From: Lewinellaceae bacterium
Lineage (GTDB): Bacteria > Bacteroidota > Bacteroidia > Chitinophagales > Saprospiraceae
Reading direction: 5' to 3'
NCBI GenBank assembly: GCA_020636195.1
Contig: JACJYH010000007.1
Location: forward strand, 62,001-126,000
Length of the DNA stretch: 64,000 nucleotides
In this document: piece by piece, positions 36,701 to 46,108 of the stretch
How the letters are laid out: every line of letters starts with the position of its first letter
How positions within the stretch are numbered: the first letter of the stretch is position 1
The notes under the pieces: model-generated
Told to the model about the DNA's origin: nothing
Seen by the model: the letters and a program-made list of their open reading frames with translations, nothing else
Database searches by the model: none
Program-made: the position numbers and the translations under genes

Positions 36701-37792
36701 ATGACTTCTTCTGAGATTAGACAAAAATTTTTGGATTTTTTTAAGTCTAAGGGACATAAAATTGTTCCTTCTGCTCCTATCGTGGTCAAAGACGATCCAA
36801 CGTTGATGTTTACAAATGCAGGAATGAATCAATTCAAAGATTATTTTTTGGGCAATCAAACACCGGAGAACCCTCGCATCGCCGACACTCAAAAGTGCCT
36901 AAGGGTGAGTGGAAAGCACAATGATCTAGAAGAAGTTGGTGTGGATACATACCATCACACTATGTTTGAAATGCTCGGCAATTGGAGTATTGGTGATTAT
37001 TTCAAAAAAGAGGCTATAGAATGGAGTTGGGAACTTTTGACAAAGGTATATGGCTTGCCAAAAGATAGATTGTATGTCACTGTTTTTGAGGGTGATGCTT
37101 CAGAAAACCTGCCGCCATCATCGGTAGCTTTGGTAGAATGGAAGAAATGGGTAGAGGAAGATAAATATTCGAATAAAGGTGCAAGTTTTGCTATTTCTGC
37201 GTATTTGAGAACATTACTCACCAATGAAGCACCATTCCAAAAGTGGTTAAAAGGCAATAGCGACGCAATGACTGAACAAGAAAAACAAGGTGCATCCATC
37301 TTTTTCGGCAAAGCCGGATGCGTGACATGTCATTACGAGAAAAATCTAGGATCAATGAACTTTGCAGCTCTTGGAGTTAAGGATCATTATGAGATGGGTG
37401 GATTGAATACATCAGAATCTGACCGTAGAAATTTAGGACGAGGTGGATTTACCGGAAAAGATGAAGATATGTATAAGTTTAGGACTCCACAATTGTATAA
37501 TTTAGGCGATAGCGGACCATATTTTCATGGCGGAAGTAAAAACTCACTCGAAGAAGTGGTACGTTATTTTAATACAGGAGTTGTAGAAAATATTAGAGTA
37601 CCTAAGACACAAATAGCGGAGTTTATTACGCCAATAGGATTGTCAGAAGAGGAAATTCAGGCCTTGACCCAATTTTTACAAAATGGTTTACGAGACCCAA
37701 ATCTGAAGAGATACGTACCTTCAAGTGTATTATCTAGAATGTGCTTTCCGAATAATGATCTCACTTCAAAAATTGACATGGACTGCTTTTAA
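36701..37792 (+). pseudogene. alaS'::cytochrome-c peroxidase chimera, junction 1
   Basis: An intact 363-codon frame. Residues 1-151 are the N-terminus of alanyl-tRNA synthetase (class II core to just past the ...LVEWKKW segment), EED is shared by both parents, and residues 155-363 are the C-terminal part of the peroxidase with only the second heme site (CVTCH). The alaS promoter (TATATTTG at 36646-36653) should express it. Without the signal peptide the heme cannot be attached in the periplasm, and the synthetase lacks its tRNA and editing parts, so a working enzyme is unlikely. The base sequence looks identical in the chimera at 41405. Confidence 0.85.
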
Positions 37793-38132
37793 GCATCTTG
37801 ACATTTGATTTAGAGGACATTATCTGACTCGGTTTTCCCATTACAATTTTTTATCAATACTTAACAAATTATTATTTTTTATAATATAATTTGAAGATTA
37901 TCAATATTTTAATATTTTTACATTTTTTTCTTTTCTCAGACAGTTGTATTTAAGAAATGTAGATATGTACCTATCACATTTATAAATAGATAAAAAGCAG
38001 TGTAAAAAAAAACGATAAACTATCACTTTTTTTACATTTTGATAGGTGATAAATTTCATTATTCTTTTTAAATTTGCGCTGTTTTTAATTTGAGTTTGAA
38101 CATTTCGATTATTAATTTATAAATTGTATCCC
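37793..38132 (+). promoter_or_regulatory. intergenic nested inverted repeats before haloperoxidase, copy 2
   Basis: Second copy of the structured gap described at 33089 (outer arms at 37969 and 38040). It differs from copy 1 by a few bases (for example gaggacatta for gaggtcattt just after the peroxidase codons) and matches copy 3. Confidence 0.5.
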
Positions 38133-39518
38133 ATGAGGAATTTATTAACTCTAATCTCAGCAATAGTTCTGACTTCTCTCATAGTCAGTTCTTGTAAAAA
38201 AGATATTATTGACACCGACCTGAAATCAGTACCAGTGAGTGACTATAAAAATACCATAGTACATGACTGGAATGATATGTGGTTGAAAGTAGAAAGACAC
38301 GCAGAAGGCTATGCGCCATGTCCTGCTGCTAATGCACTTGGCTATATTGGATTGGCAAATTATGAAGCAGTTGTGGCGGGTATGCCTGACTTCAAATCGA
38401 TTGCACCACTATATACAGGTTTGCAAATTCCACAAGTTTTAGAAAACCAAGAATACCACTGGCCATCTGTCATCAATGAGGTCAATTATTATTTTTATAT
38501 CAGACTATTCCCTGAAGTGGATGGAAAATATTTAGATGACATAAGAGCGCTTTTCACAAGATATGAAAATGAGTTTTCTAAGGAAGTGGATAGTGAAGTT
38601 TACTTAAGATCAAAACTCCACGGAGAAGCAGTTGCGAAAGCAGTTTGGGATTGGTCCAAAACTGATACTGAATCATTTGAAGGTTATAAGAAGGTGTTTG
38701 ATGGAAATACATGGCAAGATAGATTGAACGAACCAGGCGCTTGGGTACCTACTTTTCCTGGACCAGGAGAAGGAAAATATCCACTATGGGGAGAAGCAAG
38801 AGCTTTAGCCATCACAGAAGACCAAAAAATATGTAAGCCTTACACCAATTATGCTAAGTATAGCGAAGAGGAAGGTTCTATTTTCTATAATGCAGCGAAA
38901 GATGTAAAATACTTAAACATCAATTCTCTTAGCTATAATGACCAATGGATTGCTGAGTTTTGGAGTGATGATTTAGTTCATATTACTTTCAGTCCACCAT
39001 CAAGATGGCTTGCTGTAGCTGACCAAGTATATGTAAAAGATAATGTAAATCTTGAAACAGCTGTGTATGGTAATGCAAAAGTAGGAATAGCTCTGCATGA
39101 TGCAGCGATTGGTGCTTGGAAATCAAAATATTATTATAACTTAGTAAGACCGGTTACATATATCAATAAATTTATTGATCCCGCTTGGGAAACTAATTTA
39201 TCACACCCAACAGGCGACCGTAATATTACACCTTCATTCCCTACTTATCCATCAGGACACGCTACATTTAGTTCAGCGTCAGCAGAAGTATTGAGCGATA
39301 TATTTGGATATGCACACAGCATGACAGACAATTGTCATAAAGACAGAACAGAATTTATAGGTACTCCAAGATCATACAACAGTTTCTATGAAATGGCAGA
39401 AGAAAATGCCTATTCTAGAGTTCCACTGGGTGTACATTATGACTTTGATGCAATAGAGGGAAGACAATATGGACAAAGAATTGGACAAGCAGTGAATCGC
39501 TTGCCATGGAAAAAATAA
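38133..39518 (+). CDS. vanadium-dependent haloperoxidase-like PAP2 lipoprotein, copy 2
   Basis: Second copy of the gene at 33429, with all oxyanion-binding motifs kept (K332, R339, PSGH, SRxxxGxHxxxD) and the lipoprotein signal unchanged. It has two private replacements, S175 (DWSKTD) and L218 (KYPLWGE), and shares K150, I250 and the PRSYNSF tyrosine with copy 3. Loss of none of the motifs argues that the copy is functional or very young. Upstream is the alaS::peroxidase chimera instead of an intact peroxidase. Confidence 0.9.
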   Translation: MRNLLTLISAIVLTSLIVSSCKKDIIDTDLKSVPVSDYKNTIVHDWNDMWLKVERHAEGYAPCPAANALGYIGLANYEAVVAGMPDFKSIAPLYTGLQIPQVLENQEYHWPSVINEVNYYFYIRLFPEVDGKYLDDIRALFTRYENEFSKEVDSEVYLRSKLHGEAVAKAVWDWSKTDTESFEGYKKVFDGNTWQDRLNEPGAWVPTFPGPGEGKYPLWGEARALAITEDQKICKPYTNYAKYSEEEGSIFYNAAKDVKYLNINSLSYNDQWIAEFWSDDLVHITFSPPSRWLAVADQVYVKDNVNLETAVYGNAKVGIALHDAAIGAWKSKYYYNLVRPVTYINKFIDPAWETNLSHPTGDRNITPSFPTYPSGHATFSSASAEVLSDIFGYAHSMTDNCHKDRTEFIGTPRSYNSFYEMAEENAYSRVPLGVHYDFDAIEGRQYGQRIGQAVNRLPWKK

Positions 39519-39536
39519 AAGAGACATTTTAAAAAT

Positions 39537-39566
39537 AAAAGGGGTCGCTTTGTGTGACCCTTTTTT
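39537..39566 (+). terminator. intrinsic terminator after haloperoxidase, copy 2
   Basis: Same stem-loop and T-run as at 34833, unchanged in this copy. Confidence 0.85.
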
Positions 39567-39589
39567 GTTTATCTTAAAAATACATATCT

Positions 39590-40036
39590 ATGCGCATTTT
39601 ATCATTGATCTTCATTCTTACGCTTTCTTTGACAAACTGTAAAGAAAAACCCCAAATGCCACCTGTAGAGAAGATTCAACAAAAATTTAAAAACGGCGCT
39701 GTTTCAAGAGAGTTTGAAACAATTGGTGGTAAAATTGAAGGCCATATGACTGAATATTATCCTTCCGGAAAGGTCAAATGTCAACGTAATTTCGTGAACA
39801 ATAATGAAATAGGGAGAACTGTATATTTTTTTGAAACAGGCACCATCAAAGAAGTGCAACATTATGAAAATGGAAAAAGAATAGACTTTGACACCGTGTT
39901 TTATAAGAGTGGCAAAGTGAGATTTGTATCAGAATTCAAAGATGGAGTCAATAATGGTATATTCAAGGAATACGATGAAACAGGTGCTGTTTTGGATGAA
40001 CAAATGTTTGAAAACGGCAAAAGACTAGAAAAGTAG
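39590..40036 (+). CDS. MORN-repeat lipoprotein, copy 2
   Basis: Second copy of the lipoprotein at 34886. The signal peptide and MORN repeats are intact. Private changes are EGHMTEY for EGPMTEY, RIDFDTV for RIGFDTV and FYKSGK for FYESGK, all at repeat surfaces. The gene keeps the 11-bp spacing to the following membrane-protein gene. Confidence 0.8.
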   Translation: MRILSLIFILTLSLTNCKEKPQMPPVEKIQQKFKNGAVSREFETIGGKIEGHMTEYYPSGKVKCQRNFVNNNEIGRTVYFFETGTIKEVQHYENGKRIDFDTVFYKSGKVRFVSEFKDGVNNGIFKEYDETGAVLDEQMFENGKRLEK

Positions 40037-40047
40037 AGGATATACTT

Positions 40048-40434
40048 ATGCGCCGTCTTTTTTCGATTTTTGTTTTCATTGAGTTGGCATTAAGCTTGAT
40101 TTTGCTCCTAAAGTCTGAATTTCTCATTGGAGAACATCCAAACCCAGTAGAATTTATTGTTTCAAAATTATACGGGAGTTTAGACCTTATAGTTGCCATT
40201 ATGGGTTACTTGATTTTCAAACATTGGAAATTTGAGAGTTTGTTTCGTAAACTCTTTCTTGCTTATACAACTTCGCACATTTTGCGAGCAATGGTTTTTT
40301 GGAGCGGGTTAGCCGCATTGGTTGCCTCATTTCAATATTTATTTTATTTTCATTTAGGATGTGCTGCTGTATTGTTGGTGGCATATCTGAGTGATAAAAC
40401 ACCATGGGATGATCAAAGACAATCAGCTTCCTGA
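40048..40434 (+). CDS. small integral membrane protein, copy 2
   Basis: Second copy of the four-helix protein at 35344. It follows copy 1 in almost all variable positions (LLKSEFL, VAIMGYLIF, KTPWDD, QSAS) but has GLAALVASF as in copy 3. This supports a hybrid origin of the middle unit. Confidence 0.65.
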   Translation: MRRLFSIFVFIELALSLILLLKSEFLIGEHPNPVEFIVSKLYGSLDLIVAIMGYLIFKHWKFESLFRKLFLAYTTSHILRAMVFWSGLAALVASFQYLFYFHLGCAAVLLVAYLSDKTPWDDQRQSAS

Positions 40435-41275
40435 ACTCATTCAAGTGTTGACGCCTTCGGCATCTTCCAATGATGAGTTTACCTTTGACAATTTATATAT
40501 AGGTAGTCCAAATGTATATGGAGGGCAGGTACTAGCGCAAGCAGTTGCTGCTTCAAATCATACCATCACTGACGGCAAGTTTCTCCATTCTATGCATGCT
40601 TATTTTATGCATCCCGGCGATAATAGTTTGCCTATCGACTACAAGGTCACTACGATGAAAAATGGAAGAAGTTTTGACATGAGACGTGTCGTCGCTTCGC
40701 AATTGGGTAAAGAAATTTTCGAAATGATGCTTTCCTACCAAATTTTTGAAACAGGAATAGAACATCAAGCCATCATGCCCAATGTTGCTCGACCAGAATC
40801 TTTGACTTCGTTTTCAGAGATTTTTGCCGAATATGCTGCCAAATTCAATATTGAACCCAGAGGTATTTTCTCTCCAAAAGGACCATTTGTTTTTCACCCT
40901 GTGGAACATTATGACCCTTTCAATCCAACCATTCGCCCTGCCATCAATCATACATGGTTTAAAACCAATGGTACATTACCTGATAATCCGCTGTTACACC
41001 AAGCTACATTGGCATATGCTTCCGATTTCAATCTATTGGTAACCGCATTACTACCTCATAAAATATCATTTTTTACCACGCCAATGCAAATAGCAAGCCT
41101 AGATCATGCCATGTGGTTTCACCGCCCAATCAAAACCGATGAATGGTTGCTTTATGTTGTAGAAAGTTCCAATGCGATAAACGGGAGAGCATTTTGTACG
41201 GGTAAAATCTTTGATCTGCATGGCAATTTGATTGCTTCCACGGCGCAAGAAGGGCTCATAAGGCTTTTGAAATAA
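40409..41275 (+). CDS. tesB: acyl-CoA thioesterase II (TesB-like), copy 2
   Basis: Second copy of the thioesterase at 35705. The 5' part resembles copy 1 (SSNDEF, VAASNHTITDG) apart from a private FDNLYIGS. From about codon 100 the silent sites follow copy 3 (for example cgtgtcgtcgcttcg), and it has NPTIRP as copy 3. The active-site segments are unchanged. The mosaic pattern indicates recombination or gene conversion between units. Confidence 0.9.
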   Translation: MIKDNQLPELIQVLTPSASSNDEFTFDNLYIGSPNVYGGQVLAQAVAASNHTITDGKFLHSMHAYFMHPGDNSLPIDYKVTTMKNGRSFDMRRVVASQLGKEIFEMMLSYQIFETGIEHQAIMPNVARPESLTSFSEIFAEYAAKFNIEPRGIFSPKGPFVFHPVEHYDPFNPTIRPAINHTWFKTNGTLPDNPLLHQATLAYASDFNLLVTALLPHKISFFTTPMQIASLDHAMWFHRPIKTDEWLLYVVESSNAINGRAFCTGKIFDLHGNLIASTAQEGLIRLLK

Positions 41276-41404
41276 CAATCAAGAAATCGGTTTTACAATT
41301 AGTTAACGATCTTAACGGTAAATTCCATTTTCATAACCCATTATTCTCCTATATTTGCACTTTAGATTGTTATCAGGTAACACGGTCACATAAACCCAAA
41401 ACAC

Positions 41405-42496
41405 ATGACTTCTTCTGAGATTAGACAAAAATTTTTGGATTTTTTTAAGTCTAAGGGACATAAAATTGTTCCTTCTGCTCCTATCGTGGTCAAAGACGAT
41501 CCAACGTTGATGTTTACAAATGCAGGAATGAATCAATTCAAAGATTATTTTTTGGGCAATCAAACACCGGAGAACCCTCGCATCGCCGACACTCAAAAGT
41601 GCCTAAGGGTGAGTGGAAAGCACAATGATCTAGAAGAAGTTGGTGTGGATACATACCATCACACTATGTTTGAAATGCTCGGCAATTGGAGTATTGGTGA
41701 TTATTTCAAAAAAGAGGCTATAGAATGGAGTTGGGAACTTTTGACAAAGGTATATGGCTTGCCAAAAGATAGATTGTATGTCACTGTTTTTGAGGGTGAT
41801 GCTTCAGAAAACCTGCCGCCATCATCGGTAGCTTTGGTAGAATGGAAGAAATGGGTAGAGGAAGATAAATATTCGAATAAAGGTGCAAGTTTTGCTATTT
41901 CTGCGTATTTGAGAACATTACTCACCAATGAAGCACCATTCCAAAAGTGGTTAAAAGGCAATAGCGACGCAATGACTGAACAAGAAAAACAAGGTGCATC
42001 CATCTTTTTCGGCAAAGCCGGATGCGTGACATGTCATTACGAGAAAAATCTAGGATCAATGAACTTTGCAGCTCTTGGAGTTAAGGATCATTATGAGATG
42101 GGTGGATTGAATACATCAGAATCTGACCGTAGAAATTTAGGACGAGGTGGATTTACCGGAAAAGATGAAGATATGTATAAGTTTAGGACTCCACAATTGT
42201 ATAATTTAGGCGATAGCGGACCATATTTTCATGGCGGAAGTAAAAACTCACTCGAAGAAGTGGTACGTTATTTTAATACAGGAGTTGTAGAAAATATTAG
42301 AGTACCTAAGACACAAATAGCGGAGTTTATTACGCCAATAGGATTGTCAGAAGAGGAAATTCAGGCCTTGACCCAATTTTTACAAAATGGTTTACGAGAC
42401 CCAAATCTGAAGAGATACGTACCTTCAAGTGTATTATCTAGAATGTGCTTTCCGAATAATGATCTCACTTCAAAAATTGACATGGACTGCTTTTAA
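41405..42496 (+). pseudogene. alaS'::cytochrome-c peroxidase chimera, junction 2
   Basis: Same hybrid frame as at 36701 with the same 363-residue product, including changes absent from the intact peroxidase (SDAMTEQ for SEAMTEQ, ENIRVP for ENSRVP, FITPIGL for FIKPIGL, ALTQFL for ALTTFL) and from intact alaS (ALVEW for ALAEW). The identity of both junction genes shows that the third unit arose from an existing duplicated state. It keeps the alaS promoter. Probably a by-product rather than an enzyme. Confidence 0.85.
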
Positions 42497-42836
42497 GCAT
42501 CTTGACATTTGATTTAGAGGACATTATCTGACTCGGTTTTCCCATTACAATTTTTTATCAATACTTAACAAATTATTATTTTTTATAATATAATTTGAAG
42601 ATTATCAATATTTTAATATTTTTACATTTTTTTCTTTTCTCAGACAGTTGTATTTAAGAAATGTAGATATGTACCTATCACATTTATAAATAGATAAAAA
42701 GCAGTGTAAAAAAAAACGATAAACTATCACTTTTTTTACATTTTGATAGGTGATAAATTTCATTATTCTTTTTAAATTTGCGCTGTTTTTAATTTGAGTT
42801 TGAACATTTCGATTATTAATTTATAAATTGTATCCC
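42497..42836 (+). promoter_or_regulatory. intergenic nested inverted repeats before haloperoxidase, copy 3
   Basis: Third copy of the gap with nested inverted repeats (outer arms at 42673 and 42744), the same as copy 2 as far as I can see by eye. Confidence 0.5.
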
Positions 42837-44222
42837 ATGAGGAATTTATTAACTCTAATCTCAGCAATAGTTCTGACTTCTCTCATAGTCAGTTCTTGTA
42901 AAAAAGATATTATTGACACCGACCTGAAATCAGTACCAGTGAGTGACTATAAAAATACCATAGTACATGACTGGAATGATATGTGGTTGAAAGTAGAAAG
43001 ACACGCAGAAGGCTATGCGCCATGTCCTGCTGCTAATGCACTTGGCTATATTGGATTGGCAAATTATGAAGCAGTTGTGGCGGGTATGCCTGACTTCAAA
43101 TCGATTGCACCACTATATACAGGTTTGCAAATTCCACAAGTTTTAGAAAACCAAGAATACCACTGGCCATCTGTCATCAATGAGGTCAATTATTATTTTT
43201 ATATCAGACTATTCCCTGAAGTGGATGGAAAATATTTAGATGACATAAGAGCGCTTTTCACAAGATATGAAAATGAGTTTTCTAAGGAAGTGGATAGTGA
43301 AGTTTACTTAAGATCAAAACTCCACGGAGAAGCAGTAGCGAAAGCAGTTTGGGATTGGTATAAAACTGATAGTGAATCCTTTGAAGGCTATAAAAAGGTG
43401 TTTGATGGAAATACCTGGCAAGATAGATTGAACGAACCAGGCGCTTGGGTACCTACTTTTCCTGGACCTGGAGAAGGAAAATATCCACGATGGGGAGAAG
43501 CAAGAGCTTTAGCCATCACAGAAGACCAAAAAATATGTAAGCCATACACCAATTATGCTAAGTATAGCGAAGAGGAAGGTTCTATTTTCTATAATGCAGC
43601 AAAAGATGTCAAATACTTAAACATCAATTCTCTTAGCTATAATGACCAATGGATTGCTGAGTTTTGGAGTGACGATTTAGTGCATATTACTTTCAGTCCA
43701 CCATCAAGATGGCTTGCTGTTGCTGACCAAGTATATGTAAAAGATAATGTAAATCTTGAAACAGCTGTGTATGGTAATGCAAAAGTAGGTATAGCTCTAC
43801 ATGATGCAGCGATTGGTGCTTGGAAATCAAAATATTATTATAACTTAGTAAGACCGGTTACATATATCAATAAATTTATTGATCCTGCTTGGGAAACTAA
43901 TTTATCACACCCAACAGGCGACCGTAATATTACACCTTCATTCCCTACTTATCCATCAGGACACGCTACATTTAGTTCAGCGTCAGCAGAAGTATTGAGC
44001 GATATTTTTGGATATGCACACAGTATGACAGACAATTGTCATAAAGACAGAACAGAATTTATTGGTACTCCAAGATCATACAACAGTTTCTATGAAATGG
44101 CAGAAGAAAATGCCTATTCTAGAGTTCCACTGGGTGTACATTATGACTTTGATGCCATAGAAGGAAGACAATATGGACAAAGAATTGGACAAGCAGTGAA
44201 TCGCTTGCCATGGAAAAAATAA
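42837..44222 (+). CDS. vanadium-dependent haloperoxidase-like PAP2 lipoprotein, copy 3
   Basis: Third copy. Catalytic motifs and signal peptide are intact. It carries K150, Y175, S179 (KTDSESF, private), R218 and I250. Some silent sites match copy 1 rather than copy 2 (for example tcctttgaaggc, and gaccaatggattgctgag to gacgatttagtgc), and others match copy 2, again a mosaic. Three active-looking copies would triple the gene dose of this enzyme relative to the peroxidase. Confidence 0.9.
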   Translation: MRNLLTLISAIVLTSLIVSSCKKDIIDTDLKSVPVSDYKNTIVHDWNDMWLKVERHAEGYAPCPAANALGYIGLANYEAVVAGMPDFKSIAPLYTGLQIPQVLENQEYHWPSVINEVNYYFYIRLFPEVDGKYLDDIRALFTRYENEFSKEVDSEVYLRSKLHGEAVAKAVWDWYKTDSESFEGYKKVFDGNTWQDRLNEPGAWVPTFPGPGEGKYPRWGEARALAITEDQKICKPYTNYAKYSEEEGSIFYNAAKDVKYLNINSLSYNDQWIAEFWSDDLVHITFSPPSRWLAVADQVYVKDNVNLETAVYGNAKVGIALHDAAIGAWKSKYYYNLVRPVTYINKFIDPAWETNLSHPTGDRNITPSFPTYPSGHATFSSASAEVLSDIFGYAHSMTDNCHKDRTEFIGTPRSYNSFYEMAEENAYSRVPLGVHYDFDAIEGRQYGQRIGQAVNRLPWKK

Positions 44223-44240
44223 AAAAGAAATTTTAAAAAT

Positions 44241-44270
44241 AAAAGGGGTCGCTTTGTGTGACCCTTTTTT
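44241..44270 (+). terminator. intrinsic terminator after haloperoxidase, copy 3
   Basis: Same stem-loop and T-run as at 34833 and 39537. Confidence 0.85.
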
Positions 44271-44293
44271 GTTTATCTTAAAAATACATATCT

Positions 44294-44740
44294 ATGCGCA
44301 TTTTATCATTGATCTTCATTCTTACGCTTTCTTTAACAAACTGTAAAGAAAAACCAAAAATGCCACCTGTCGAAAAGATTCAACAAAAATTTAAAAATGG
44401 CGCTGTTTCACGAGAGTTTGAAACTATTGGTGGTAAAATTGAAGGCCCAATGACAGAATATTACCCTTCGGGAAATGTAAAATGTCAACGAAATTTTGTG
44501 AACAATAATGAAATAGGGAGAACTGTATATTTTTTTGAAACCGGCACCATCAAAGAAGTGCAACATTATAAAAATGGAAAAAGAATAGGCTTTGACACGG
44601 TTTTCTATGAGAGTGGCAAAGTGAGATTTGTCTCAGAATTCAAGGATGGAGTCAATAATGGTATATTCAAAGAATACGATGAAACAGGTGCTGTTTTGGA
44701 TGAACAAATGTTTGAAAACGGCAAAAGACTAGAAAAGTAG
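44294..44740 (+). CDS. MORN-repeat lipoprotein, copy 3
   Basis: Third copy of the MORN lipoprotein. Private changes are KEKPKMPP for KEKPQMPP just after the lipidated cysteine, SGNVKC for SGKVKC and HYKNGKR for HYENGKR. Otherwise as copy 1 (EGPMTEY, RIGFDTV, FYESGK). The frame is intact and spacing to the next gene is unchanged. Confidence 0.8.
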   Translation: MRILSLIFILTLSLTNCKEKPKMPPVEKIQQKFKNGAVSREFETIGGKIEGPMTEYYPSGNVKCQRNFVNNNEIGRTVYFFETGTIKEVQHYKNGKRIGFDTVFYESGKVRFVSEFKDGVNNGIFKEYDETGAVLDEQMFENGKRLEK

Positions 44741-44751
44741 AGTATATACTT

Positions 44752-45138
44752 ATGCGCCGTCTTTTTTCGATTTTTGTTTTCATTGAGTTGGCATTAAGCT
44801 TGATTTTGCTCCTGAAACCGGAATTTCTCATTGGAGAACATCCAAATCCTGTAGAATTGATTGTTTCAAAATTATACGGGAGTTTAGACCTTATAGTTGC
44901 CGTTATGGGTTTCTTGATTTTCAAACATTGGAAATTTGAGAGTTTGTTTCGTAAACTCTTTCTTGCTTATACAACTTCGCACATTTTGCGAGCAATGGTT
45001 TTTTGGAGCGGGTTAGCCGCATTGGTTGCCTCATTTCAATATTTATTTTATTTTCATTTAGTGTGTGCTGCCATATTGCTGGTGGTATATCTGAGTGATA
45101 AAACATCATGGGATGATCAAAGACAATCAACTTCCTGA
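44752..45138 (+). CDS. small integral membrane protein, copy 3
   Basis: Third and most divergent copy of the four-helix membrane protein: LLKPEFL, NPVELIVS, VAVMGFLIF, HLVCAAILLVVYL, KTSWDD and QSTS distinguish it from copies 1 and 2. All changes are conservative for membrane helices, which fits maintained function rather than decay. Overlaps the thioesterase start as in the other units. Confidence 0.65.
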   Translation: MRRLFSIFVFIELALSLILLLKPEFLIGEHPNPVELIVSKLYGSLDLIVAVMGFLIFKHWKFESLFRKLFLAYTTSHILRAMVFWSGLAALVASFQYLFYFHLVCAAILLVVYLSDKTSWDDQRQSTS

Positions 45139-45979
45139 ACTTATTCAAGTATTGACGCCTTCGGCATCTTCCTATGATGAGTTTACCTTTGACAATTTAT
45201 TTATAGGTAGTCCAAATGTATATGGAGGGCAGGTCCTAGCACAAGCAGTTGCCGCTGCAAATCATACCATCAATGACGGCAAGTTTCTCCATTCTATGCA
45301 TGCTTATTTTATGCATCCCGGCGATAATAGTTTGCCTATCGACTACAAGGTCACTACGATGAAAAATGGAAGAAGTTTTGACATGAGACGTGTCGTCGCT
45401 TCGCAATTGGGTAAAGAAATTTTCGAAATGATGCTTTCCTACCAAATTTTTGAAACAGGAATAGAACATCAAGCCATCATGCCCAATGTTGCTCGACCAG
45501 AATCTTTGACTTCGTTTTCAGAGATTTTTGCCGAATATGCTGCCAAATTCAATATTGAACCCAGAGGTATTTTCTCTCCAAAAGGACCATTTGTTTTTCA
45601 CCCTGTGGAACATTATGACCCTTTCAATCCAACCATTCGCCCTGCCATCAATCATACATGGTTTAAAACCAATGGTACATTACCTGATAATCCGCTGTTA
45701 CACCAAGCTACATTGGCATATGCTTCCGATTTCAATCTATTGGTAACCGCATTACTACCTCATAAAATATCATTTTTTACCACGCCAATGCAAATAGCAA
45801 GCCTAGATCATGCCATGTGGTTTCACCGCCCAATCAAAACCGATGAATGGTTGCTTTATGTTGTAGAAAGTTCCAATGCGATAAACGGGAGAGCATTTTG
45901 TACGGGTAAAATCTTTGATCTGCATGGCAATTTGATTGCTTCCACGGCGCAAGAAGGGCTCATAAGGCTTTTGAAATAA
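45113..45979 (+). CDS. tesB: acyl-CoA thioesterase II (TesB-like), copy 3
   Basis: Third copy of the thioesterase. The N-terminal part has private residues (SSYDEF, VAAANHTINDG); the remainder is the same as copy 2. From roughly codon 190 to the stop, and on through the alaS promoter, all three units look identical by eye. This is the copy next to the intact alaS, so its flank represents the ancestral right end. Confidence 0.9.
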   Translation: MIKDNQLPELIQVLTPSASSYDEFTFDNLFIGSPNVYGGQVLAQAVAAANHTINDGKFLHSMHAYFMHPGDNSLPIDYKVTTMKNGRSFDMRRVVASQLGKEIFEMMLSYQIFETGIEHQAIMPNVARPESLTSFSEIFAEYAAKFNIEPRGIFSPKGPFVFHPVEHYDPFNPTIRPAINHTWFKTNGTLPDNPLLHQATLAYASDFNLLVTALLPHKISFFTTPMQIASLDHAMWFHRPIKTDEWLLYVVESSNAINGRAFCTGKIFDLHGNLIASTAQEGLIRLLK

Positions 45980-46108
45980 CAATCAAGAAATCGGTTTTAC
46001 AATTAGTTAACGATCTTAACGGTAAATTCCATTTTCATAACCCATTATTCTCCTATATTTGCACTTTAGATTGTTATCAGGTAACACGGTCACATAAACC
46101 CAAAACAC

